DNA of 18,339 bases. Source: an uncultured Gammaproteobacteria bacterium (lineage in GTDB: Bacteria > Pseudomonadota > Gammaproteobacteria > UBA9214). Location: positions 1-18,339 of the forward strand of contig CAJQOV010000053.1 of the NCBI GenBank assembly GCA_905480065.1, given 5' to 3'. The notes under the pieces are model-generated. The model did no database searches. It was given only the letters and a program-made list of their open reading frames with translations, and was not told the origin of the DNA. Shown here one piece after another: positions 12,566 to 18,339 of the stretch. Positions within the stretch are counted from its first letter, which is position 1. Every line of letters starts with the position of its first letter. The translations under genes and the position numbers were made by a program.

Positions 12566-13624
12566 ATGACTGACAGCAGCTACCAGCAAGCCCCGACGAT
12601 CACGCTCGATCCGGGGCTGCCCTTGCCCGGCAGCATCACGCGTCCGGATTATGCACCCGGCGAGCGGGACGCGCTGATCAGCGAGATCAAGTCCCTGCTA
12701 CCGGAAAAGGACGCCGTACTGGTGGCTCACTATTACACCGACGAAGACCTGCAGATGATTGCCGATGCCACCGGCGGCACCGTGTCCGACTCGCTGGAAA
12801 TGGCGCGCTTCGGCAACCGGCACCCGGCCCGCACACTGGTGGTTGCCGGTGTGCGGTTCATGGGCGAGACAGCGAAGATCCTGAACCCGGAAAAGCGCGT
12901 GCTGATGCCCACGCTGCAGGCCGAATGCTCGCTCGACCTGGGTTGTCCGCCCGAACAATTTATCCCGTTCTGCGATGCGCACCCCGACCGCACGGTGGTG
13001 GTTTATGCCAACACCTGTGCCGAGGTGAAGGCGCGCGCGGACTGGGTGGTCACTTCCAGCATTGCCGTGGACGTAGTCAAATATCTGCACGCGCAAGGCA
13101 AGAAGATTCTCTGGGGCCCGGACCGCTATCTGGGCGATTATGTGCAGCGGATATCCGGAGCCGACATGCTGCTGTGGCAAGCCAGCTGTATCGTGCATGA
13201 GCGTTTCAAGGCGGCTGCACTGCAGAACCTGGCGCGCCAGTATCCGGATGCCGCCGTCCTGGTACACCCGGAATCACCCAAAGAAGTGATCGCACTCGCC
13301 GACGTGGTCGGTTCCACCACCCAACTCATCAACGCCGCACAAAACCTGCCCAACAAGCGCCTGATCGTTGCCACCGACAATGGCATCTTCTACAAGATGA
13401 AACTGGCTGCACCGGACAAGATTTTCATGGAGGCGCCATCTGCCGGCGAAGGGGCAACCTGCGAGAGTTGCGCGCACTGCCCCTGGATGGCGATGAATCA
13501 CCTGCGCAACCTCGCCGAGGTACTGCGCAACGGCAACAACGAGATTCATGTCGATCCCGAAATCGGCCGGCGGGCATTACGCTCCACCCAGCGCATGATC
13601 GACTTCGCCGCCGGCAGGCGCTGA
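12566..13624 (+). CDS. nadA: Quinolinate synthase NadA
   Basis: NadA condenses iminoaspartate with dihydroxyacetone phosphate to quinolinate in de novo NAD synthesis and carries an oxygen-sensitive [4Fe-4S] cluster. The 352 residues show the three-domain family pattern with candidate cluster cysteines Cys121 (QAECSLDLGC), Cys208 (ASCIVHERF) and the CESCAHC triplet at 299-305, the last of which supplies the ligand in E. coli-type enzymes. AHYYTDEDLQMIAD, DSLEMAR, VRFMGETAKILNP and ATDNGIFYKM motifs are all intact. Neither nadB nor nadC is nearby. A -10 element and palindrome precede it. Its stop is 1 bp from the next gene's TTG start, so the two are very likely cotranscribed. Confidence 0.98.
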   Translation: MTDSSYQQAPTITLDPGLPLPGSITRPDYAPGERDALISEIKSLLPEKDAVLVAHYYTDEDLQMIADATGGTVSDSLEMARFGNRHPARTLVVAGVRFMGETAKILNPEKRVLMPTLQAECSLDLGCPPEQFIPFCDAHPDRTVVVYANTCAEVKARADWVVTSSIAVDVVKYLHAQGKKILWGPDRYLGDYVQRISGADMLLWQASCIVHERFKAAALQNLARQYPDAAVLVHPESPKEVIALADVVGSTTQLINAAQNLPNKRLIVATDNGIFYKMKLAAPDKIFMEAPSAGEGATCESCAHCPWMAMNHLRNLAEVLRNGNNEIHVDPEIGRRALRSTQRMIDFAAGRR

Positions 13625-13625
13625 G

Positions 13626-14681
13626 TTGCACACAGCAAGCTGGCCGTTCAGCAGTCACCCGCCGCCAGTAGCGGTACTGCTGCTGATCTTGTTACTGCTC
13701 GGCTGTGATCACACCGCTACCGGCCTGACGACCGCGCCCGCGGCCCTCGGACCGCAACAGCTGGGCGTGATCATCAATGATCGCGACCCGCTCAGCCGCC
13801 GCATTGCCGAATACTACGTAGTCAAGCGCCGGATACCGCAGCGCAACCTGATCCACGTCAGTTTCGAGCCCGGGTCCGCGGTGATGGAACCGAACCGCTT
13901 TCACGCGCTCAAGGCACAGGTTGACGTGGCCACACCCCGGACGGTAGAGGCCTACGCCCTTGCCTGGACGCTGCCGTACCGGGTCGGCTGCATGTCTATC
14001 ACGACCGCGTTTGCAGCCGGATTCAACGCGGATTTCTGCGCCGCGAAATGCACGCCGACGCGCAGCAGCCCGTACTACGACAGCAACAGCCGGCGCCCTT
14101 TTGCCGACTTTGGCTGGCGCCCGGCCATGCTGCTCGCCGGCAGCAGCCTCGAGGAGGTGAAGGCGCTGATTGATCGCGGCGTGGCCTCCGATTTCAGCAA
14201 TCCGCCCGGGACCGGTTACCTGGTCAGCACCTCGGACCGGCAACGCAACGTGCGGGCATGGTTCTATCCCGGGATAAAAATGATGCAAGGCGACCGGTTC
14301 AAAATCAGCCTCATCAACGCTGACCGCCTGGAATACCGTGATGACATCATGTTCTACTTTACCGGTCTTGCCCGGGTAGCCGGGCTGGAGACGGATACAT
14401 TCCGGCCCGGCGCAATCGCCGACCACCTGACCTCCAGCGGCGGCAAACTGAACGGCAGCAACCAGATGAGCAGCCTGCGCTGGCTGGAGGCCGGTGCGAC
14501 CGGCAGCTATGGCACGGTTACCGAGCCATGCGCCTTCGTCGACAAGTTTCCCCGTCCGAATGTCGTGATCGACCGCTACCTGAACGGGGAAACCCTGCTC
14601 GAGTCGTACTGGAAGAGTGTTGCGCAGCCGGGCCAGGGCGTATTCATCGGAGAACCGCTGGCACGGCCGTTTGCGCAATAG
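13626..14681 (+). CDS. TIGR03790 family lipoprotein, unknown function
   Basis: The first usable codon is TTG 13626; CAGG in the end of nadA is 7 nt upstream, and the next in-frame ATG is too far inside (residue 88). The 351-residue product begins with a lipoprotein signal: a LLLILLLLGC core with lipobox Leu-Leu-Gly-Cys at 24-27, and Asp at +2, which in E. coli keeps lipoproteins in the inner membrane. The body has the TIGR03790 pattern: LGVIINDRDPLSRRIAEYYVVKRRIP near the start, YALAWTLPYRV, and SLRWLEAGATGSYGTVTEPC (283-302) followed by KFPRP. The family is uncharacterised, and I assign no activity. Linkage to nadA by 1 bp is notable but may only be transcriptional convenience. Confidence 0.85.
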   Translation: MHTASWPFSSHPPPVAVLLLILLLLGCDHTATGLTTAPAALGPQQLGVIINDRDPLSRRIAEYYVVKRRIPQRNLIHVSFEPGSAVMEPNRFHALKAQVDVATPRTVEAYALAWTLPYRVGCMSITTAFAAGFNADFCAAKCTPTRSSPYYDSNSRRPFADFGWRPAMLLAGSSLEEVKALIDRGVASDFSNPPGTGYLVSTSDRQRNVRAWFYPGIKMMQGDRFKISLINADRLEYRDDIMFYFTGLARVAGLETDTFRPGAIADHLTSSGGKLNGSNQMSSLRWLEAGATGSYGTVTEPCAFVDKFPRPNVVIDRYLNGETLLESYWKSVAQPGQGVFIGEPLARPFAQ

Positions 14682-14779
14682 CTAGCTGTACCAGAGTACG
14701 ATATACACAGGCTGTACAGGCTCCTACCCTGTAGTCAGGAGTTGATACAAGAAGAATAACGAGTGCAGGAGATTGAGGT

Positions 14780-15139
14780 ATGTCACGCAAGTTGACAAGG
14801 TCACACCGGCATGACGATGCAGCAGACAGCGTCATGCGCCCTACTGCGTTGACTCTGGTGGCGCATATTATCCGCGCACTCGTCCTGGATGGGCTGTTCC
14901 TGCTGGTTGCCGCCATCGCGGTCGCGGCCTATCTCTACCAGACCGACCTGCGCAACGACGTGGTAATCATGCTCATCTTCGTGGGCATCGCGCTGCTGGC
15001 ATTGCTGCGTGGCTGCAGCGCCTGGCAAAATGACCTGAACGATTACCAGCGGCACCTGGCCATGGAACGCCACAAGCTGTCCCTGGAACAGTCCAGCGCA
15101 ACCCCCGGATATTCCCATTCACAGCGCTATCGCTACTGA
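14780..15139 (+). CDS. Small inner-membrane protein, two transmembrane helices, unknown function
   Basis: This 119-residue protein has a basic, polar N-terminus, two hydrophobic helices (about 34-52, VLDGLFLLVAAIAVAAYLY, and about 61-77, VVIMLIFVGIALLALL) and a charged soluble tail with WQNDLNDYQRHLAMERHKLSLEQ, likely helical. The basic N-terminus (RKLTRSHRH) and positive residues suggest both ends face the cytoplasm. AGGAG at 14767-14771 is 8 nt from the ATG, giving good support for the start. I recognise no family. It is 98 bp after the TIGR03790 gene; no clear promoter or terminator is visible in that gap, so readthrough from nadA is possible. Confidence 0.7.
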   Translation: MSRKLTRSHRHDDAADSVMRPTALTLVAHIIRALVLDGLFLLVAAIAVAAYLYQTDLRNDVVIMLIFVGIALLALLRGCSAWQNDLNDYQRHLAMERHKLSLEQSSATPGYSHSQRYRY

Positions 15140-15422
15140 GCGTCACAGCGCCGGCATGACCGGTACATCGGGCAAGCCATCGGGATACATCCCTTTCGCC
15201 CCGACCCGTTGATTTTCCGCTGTGCGCAACACGGGCTTTCATTGCAACTGCAGCGATGCCTGCCGTAACACCTCGTAAACAACTCTGTCACACCATCACC
15301 CAGGCTCACCGTACACGGCATCGCACTGTCACGCTACAATATCAGGATGAGGATTCCGGCGAACCACAGTGGTGGCATACCGGCACTGACAAGAGCGACC
15401 ACACCAGACATCATTTCCAACC
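15140..15422. other. Non-coding stretch upstream of the DedA remnant
   Basis: This 283-bp stretch holds no supported gene in any frame. TACAAT at 15335-15340 could be the -10 of an old promoter for the DedA-family gene, with a poor -35. The missing N-terminal half of DedA is not present here in any frame. Confidence 0.5.
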
Positions 15423-15839
15423 ATGCTTGAAACCCTGCTTGGTAGCCTGCGTGGAAAAACCCTGCTAATCCGGCACCCCGCCTGGCAACAACGGGCGGAC
15501 CGGGTACTGGACAAGCTGGAACGACACCAGAACCTGCTGATCCTCGGCTTCCGCTTCCTGTACGGTGTGCGCTAGGTTACGCCCTTTGTCATAGCCATGA
15601 GCGAGGTCTCCTATCTGCGCTTCACCCTGCTCAACCTGATCGGTGCAGCAATCCGGGCAACCGCCATCGGTCTCACCGGTTTCTATTTCGGGCAGGAGGT
15701 GGAAGCGCTGCTGGGTGATATCAAGCACTATGAAGTCGAGCTTATGGCGAGCATTGTCGCTATCGCCATTCTGATCTGGGTGGTCAATACTTTCCTGCAG
15801 CGGCGGAAAGCGCGTGCCACGCCTCGCAGCTTCAGGTGA
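15423..15839 (+). pseudogene. DedA-family membrane protein remnant, N-terminally truncated with in-frame TAG
   Basis: From ATG 15423 one frame reads 50 residues ending LGFRFLYGVR, meets TAG at 15573-15575, and continues in the same frame with VTPFVIAMS...YLRFTLLNLIGAAIRATAIGLTGFYFG to a TGA at 15837-15839. Together this is the C-terminal half of a DedA/SNARE-associated protein: family members read FRFLYGLRTVTPFxIGMS at the junction, so the stop replaces a Thr codon. A Gly-to-Ala (IAMS) and a probable Trp-to-Arg (AAIRA) change fit relaxed selection. The family's first ~85 residues, with the entry helices and GDQxxFxxGR, are absent upstream. DedA proteins are undecaprenyl-phosphate or lipid flippase-type transporters. 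A single sequencing error could explain the stop but not the truncation. Confidence 0.8.
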
Positions 15840-15840
15840 A

Positions 15841-15889
15841 ATTGAGCAAATGCAAGTACTCTGACCCCTTGAATTTCCCTTGAATTTCC
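15841..15889. repeat. Possible RAYT/REP-type intergenic repeat scar
   Basis: Read on the minus strand, this segment contains GGGGTCAGAGTACTTGCATTT. GGGGTCAGAGT-plus-AT-rich phrases are, from memory, widespread intergenic repeats beside Y1-type transposases in gammaproteobacteria. No transposase gene is present. It fills the gap between the DedA pseudogene and the rhomboid stop codon. Confidence 0.4.
15868..15889. repeat. 11-bp perfect tandem repeat
   Basis: CTTGAATTTCC is present twice without a gap (15868-15878, 15879-15889), ending immediately before the rhomboid stop codon on the opposite strand. Confidence 0.9.
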
Positions 15890-15890
15890 G

Positions 15891-16532
15891 CTAACGAAAA
15901 CCGGGGGGATGGCGGCGCCAGTACCATAACAGGATAAACCCGAACAGCATGCCGCCCAGGTGTGCGAAATGGGCGACGCCCGCCTCGGTTCCGGTGATAC
16001 CGGCCCATAATTCGATAGCGCCGTAAATCAGCACGAACCACTTCGCGCGCAGCACAATGGGCGGAAATACCAGCAACAGTCGTTCGTTGGGAAAGGTCAG
16101 ACCGAAGGCCAGCAACAGGCCGAAGACACCGCCCGACGCGCCCAGTGTGGCATAGCCGCCAGCTTCGGCCGGACCGAGGCTGGCGACGAATAACTGCACC
16201 AGACCGGCACCGATCACACAGAAAAAATAGTAGAACGTGAACGCGTTCGAACCCCACAGCCGTTCCATCCGCGAGCCGAACAGCCACAGCGCATACATGT
16301 TCAGCAACAGGTGCATGAGGCTGCCGTGCAGAAAGGCATAGGTCACCAGCTGCCACCACTGGAAACCGGGGGTCGGCTGACCTGACAGCGCTGTGACCAG
16401 CGACACCGGCGGCCAAAGCGCCAGCACATCGATCACCGGCCGGCCGGCATACAGCTCCAGTAAAAACATGCCACCGTTTGCGACCAGCAACAGCTGGACG
16501 ATGGACGAAATGCCGGACTGGTGTCTATCCAT
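15891..16532 (-). CDS. Rhomboid family intramembrane serine protease
   Basis: This 213-residue protein (from ATG 16532; GTG 16538 would add two residues) is a six-helix rhomboid. Motifs in order are HLLLNMYALW with oxyanion residues His74 and Asn78, GASGGVFG with nucleophile Ser133, and AHFAHLGGMLFG with catalytic His191. The catalytic dyad is therefore complete. Rhomboids cut transmembrane substrates inside the membrane; no substrate can be inferred. Size fits the compact bacterial type without a large cytoplasmic domain. No strong ribosome binding site is visible at either start. It lies 40 bp downstream of the DUF3096 mini-gene in the same direction, so they are probably cotranscribed. Confidence 0.93.
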   Translation of the reverse strand: MDRHQSGISSIVQLLLVANGGMFLLELYAGRPVIDVLALWPPVSLVTALSGQPTPGFQWWQLVTYAFLHGSLMHLLLNMYALWLFGSRMERLWGSNAFTFYYFFCVIGAGLVQLFVASLGPAEAGGYATLGASGGVFGLLLAFGLTFPNERLLLVFPPIVLRAKWFVLIYGAIELWAGITGTEAGVAHFAHLGGMLFGFILLWYWRRHPPGFR

Positions 16533-16572
16533 CAGCACTGTACACGTTGCGACCCTGGCAACAACTTGCCGG

Positions 16573-16722
16573 TCATAACATCAGCGGCAGCAGCCCCACC
16601 AGCCCGAACAGGATCAGGTAAAACGCCACGATGTAGCTCAGCAACCTGGGCCACAGCAGGATCGAGACCCCCGCCAGCAACGAAATCAGCGGCGGTCCAG
16701 CCAGCACGAAATTCATTTCCAT
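16573..16722 (-). CDS. DUF3096-type small membrane protein (49 residues)
   Basis: This short gene encodes one or two tightly spaced hydrophobic helices: MEMNFVLAGPPLISLLAGV, then ILLWPRLLSYIVAFYLILFG, ending LVGLLPLML. The pattern PLIxLxAGxxIxxxPRLLxYIVAxYLIxxG is how I remember DUF3096, a family of about 40-60 residue membrane proteins of unknown function. GGGAG on the minus strand lies 7 nt before ATG 16722, good support for translation. An internal ATG two codons later is less well placed. It precedes the rhomboid gene in the same orientation by 40 bp. No promoter is obvious in the 189-bp gap between it and the transaldolase stop. Confidence 0.82.
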   Translation of the reverse strand: MEMNFVLAGPPLISLLAGVSILLWPRLLSYIVAFYLILFGLVGLLPLML

Positions 16723-16911
16723 TTCAGCACTCCCGGGAAAGAAACCTGGTTATCGCCCGTAACCGCGTTGGCTGTCGCGTGCGAACCAACCTGTCAAACA
16801 GTAACATTGCACAAGCAGAAATCAGCCGCCAGGCAAAGTCACCAGCGCACCGAACAACACGAACGAGGCCTGCCTTCGGAAAAGTCATCGGGGCTGTCCC
16901 GGGTACGCTAT

Positions 16912-18030
16912 CTAGCCTGCCTGGCGCAGGCGCTCCAGCGACGCCAGCAGCGATTGATAGGGTTCAACGAACTTGCGGATACCCTCTTCCTCGAGCGCCT
17001 GCGCAACTGCAGCCATGTCCACGCCCAGTCCGGCCAGTTGCCGCATCACGTCTTCGGCACCGGCCATGGCCTGATCAATTCGCAGTGCCGGCCTGCCGTG
17101 GTCGCGGTAGGCATTCAGCGTTTCCGGCGGCACGGTATTGACGGTATCGCGGGCAACCAGTGAATCGACATACTTGATGTCGGGATAGGCGGGATCCTTG
17201 GTACCGGTACTGGCCCAGAGCAGGCGCTGCGTGCTGGCACCGGCGCTGGCGAGCGCCTGCCAGCGCTGGTCTTGCGTTACCGACAGATAGTGCCGGTAGG
17301 CGAGCGCCGCACTGGCAATGGCCGCACTCCCGCGCAATTCACCCGCCAGCTTCGCCCGTGCAGCATCGGACTGCAAGGCATCCAGCAGGGCGTCCACCTT
17401 GACGTCGATACGGCTCAGAAAGAAGCTCGCCACCGAGGCCACCCGGTCAAGCGCCAGGCCCCGCGCCAGGCGTTCTTCCAGGGCGGTCAGATAAACCTCC
17501 AGCACACTGGCATAACGCTCTGCGGAGAACAGCAAGGTGACATTGACGTTGATACCGTCCGCCAGCAGCGTGCGCACCGCCACCAGACCTTCCCGGGTAC
17601 CGGGTATCTTGATCATGATATTGGGCCGCTGCAGATGCGCCCATAAATCGCGTGCTTCGCGCACGGACGCCGCACTGTCGCGCGCCAGCAGCGGGGAAAC
17701 CTCGATGCTGACGTAACCGTCGCGGCCCGCGCTGCGCTGGTACACCGGCAGAAAACTGTCAGCCGCGTGGCCGATATCCGCCAGCACCAGGGATTCATAG
17801 AGTGACTCGCGCGTTGCCCCGGCATGACCGAGGGTGGCGATATCGTCGGCGTAGGCAGCGTCGCCGGTAATGGCCTTTTCGAAGATCGACGGATTCGAGG
17901 TCAGGCCGGCGAGACCGTCCTCCTCAATGAGTTGTAACAGGGTCCCATCGTTCAGCATCGACCGATCGATGTAATCCAGCCAGATACTCTGGCCAAGGCT
18001 GCCCAGCGTGTTAACGGGGCTAGTGCTCAT
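16912..18030 (-). CDS. tal: Transaldolase (long, TIGR00876-like type)
   Basis: Transaldolase moves a dihydroxyacetone unit between sugar phosphates in the pentose phosphate pathway. ATG 18030 is preceded by AGGAGG at 7 nt, an excellent ribosome binding site; the longer open frame to 18180 is not homologous. The 372 residues contain SIWLDYIDRSML, GLTSNPSIFEKAI, IEVSPLLARD, the Schiff-base Lys141 in NIMIKIPGT, INVNVTLLFS, VASFFLSRIDVKVD and LLWASTGTKDPAY. Length and motifs suit the longer type seen in actinobacteria, cyanobacteria and some proteobacteria, rather than the ~317-residue E. coli TalB form. In some relatives it is linked or fused to glucose-6-phosphate isomerase or next to zwf; here it stands alone. 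Confidence 0.97.
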   Translation of the reverse strand: MSTSPVNTLGSLGQSIWLDYIDRSMLNDGTLLQLIEEDGLAGLTSNPSIFEKAITGDAAYADDIATLGHAGATRESLYESLVLADIGHAADSFLPVYQRSAGRDGYVSIEVSPLLARDSAASVREARDLWAHLQRPNIMIKIPGTREGLVAVRTLLADGINVNVTLLFSAERYASVLEVYLTALEERLARGLALDRVASVASFFLSRIDVKVDALLDALQSDAARAKLAGELRGSAAIASAALAYRHYLSVTQDQRWQALASAGASTQRLLWASTGTKDPAYPDIKYVDSLVARDTVNTVPPETLNAYRDHGRPALRIDQAMAGAEDVMRQLAGLGVDMAAVAQALEEEGIRKFVEPYQSLLASLERLRQAG

Positions 18031-18339
18031 GATTGAACCTCCTGTGATACCAACGAGAAACGTGCCAGACAAGCGCTGGTTACCCGACACCTGCGGCAAG
18101 AGTTCACGCCCTGCACGACACAACGAGTATGGCATGAAAGCGATACAACCGGCCCCTGCCGAATTTGCAGCGCAGCGCATTCCCTACGGCTAGTAGACGT
18201 GTGACCGCGAAGAATCCATTTATACTCGAGGAATTGCCGATTTATATCACCTGACTGCGTGACATGGATGTACCAGACCGCCGCCAGGTACGCCCGGGAT
18301 CTTTGCACTGGCCGATCCGCAACGCCTGCAGGAAGTTCT
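18031..18339. other. Region upstream of tal, mostly non-coding
   Basis: This 309-bp stretch must hold the tal promoter. TATAAA-like boxes occur near 18216-18224 (either strand) but none has a good -35. At the far right an ATG at 18264 opens a frame to the window end with no recognisable sequence. A different frame, open after a stop at 18260, reads GIFALADPQRLQEVL, discussed as a possible fragment. Confidence 0.4.
18263..18339 (+). pseudogene. Possible edge of a methyltransferase-like gene fragment
   Basis: In the frame running 18263-18337, PPPGTPGIFALADPQRLQEVL resembles the C-terminal FAxADPxRVxxVLxAAGF stretch of UbiE-like SAM methyltransferases. An in-frame stop at 18260 and no start codon imply a broken copy or chance. 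The window ends before this can be tested. Confidence 0.15.

Noticed and set aside
15133..15321. Minus-strand Cys-rich 62-codon ORF
   Set aside because: No ribosome binding site or recognisable pattern; the cysteines look random in an intergenic stretch.
16521..17141. Long plus-strand ORF of 206 codons across the rhomboid-tal gap
   Set aside because: Low-complexity Pro/Ala/Arg composition and antisense to the DUF3096 gene and transaldolase; a GC-driven shadow frame.
18031..18180. N-terminal extension of transaldolase by 50 residues
   Set aside because: The AGGAGG before ATG 18030 and family alignment fix the start; the extension is upstream non-coding sequence.

Overview
The window looks like chromosomal DNA of a gammaproteobacterium, probably from a free-living lineage outside the Enterobacterales. 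The reasons are the FabA/FabB pair for anaerobic unsaturated fatty acid synthesis, a ZapG/YhcB (DUF1043) division protein, YajQ, YggS, a YihY/BrkB membrane protein, a QueD of the FCYGHR type and moderately high GC. I see no tRNA, rRNA, CRISPR array, complete insertion sequence or phage gene. Most of the content is core metabolism, with a few uncharacterised accessory genes and one decaying gene.

Layout. Positions 1-2680 (+) hold a tight run: the end of a Nudix hydrolase, a secreted chalcone-isomerase-like protein, a D-2-hydroxyacid dehydrogenase and YggS. ZapG (+) follows from its own predicted promoter and converges, 11 bp apart, on a minus-strand pair: a small Cys-containing protein and YjbQ, joined by a 4-nt ATGA overlap. 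A predicted lipoprotein of unknown function (+) then faces YihY (-).

A divergent region with an operator-like inverted repeat leads into a REC-GGDEF protein (+). Its diguanylate cyclase active site is destroyed but its c-di-GMP-binding I-site is kept. The next gene is yajQ, whose family includes c-di-GMP receptors. fabA-fabB form an operon with a good predicted promoter overlapped by a weak FadR-like half-palindrome. fabB ends 4 bp from a minus-strand operon, queD plus a periplasmic protein with two thioredoxin folds.

Positions 12000-15140 (+) carry a Sel1-repeat protein, nadA, a TIGR03790-type lipoprotein starting on TTG 1 bp after nadA, and a two-helix membrane protein. Next comes a DedA-family pseudogene (N-terminal half missing, in-frame TAG), then a short repeat scar. 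A minus-strand DUF3096 mini-protein and rhomboid protease follow. The window closes with a transaldolase (-) and about 300 bp of mostly non-coding sequence that may contain the edge of a methyltransferase-like fragment.

The most interesting signals are the dead-GGDEF/live-I-site protein beside yajQ, the DedA pseudogene next to a possible RAYT-type repeat, the TIGR03790 lipoprotein coupled to nadA, the double-thioredoxin protein linked to queD, and the 49-residue DUF3096 gene. I did not find a clearly new multi-gene defence or mobile system; this is mainly an ordinary core-genome region.
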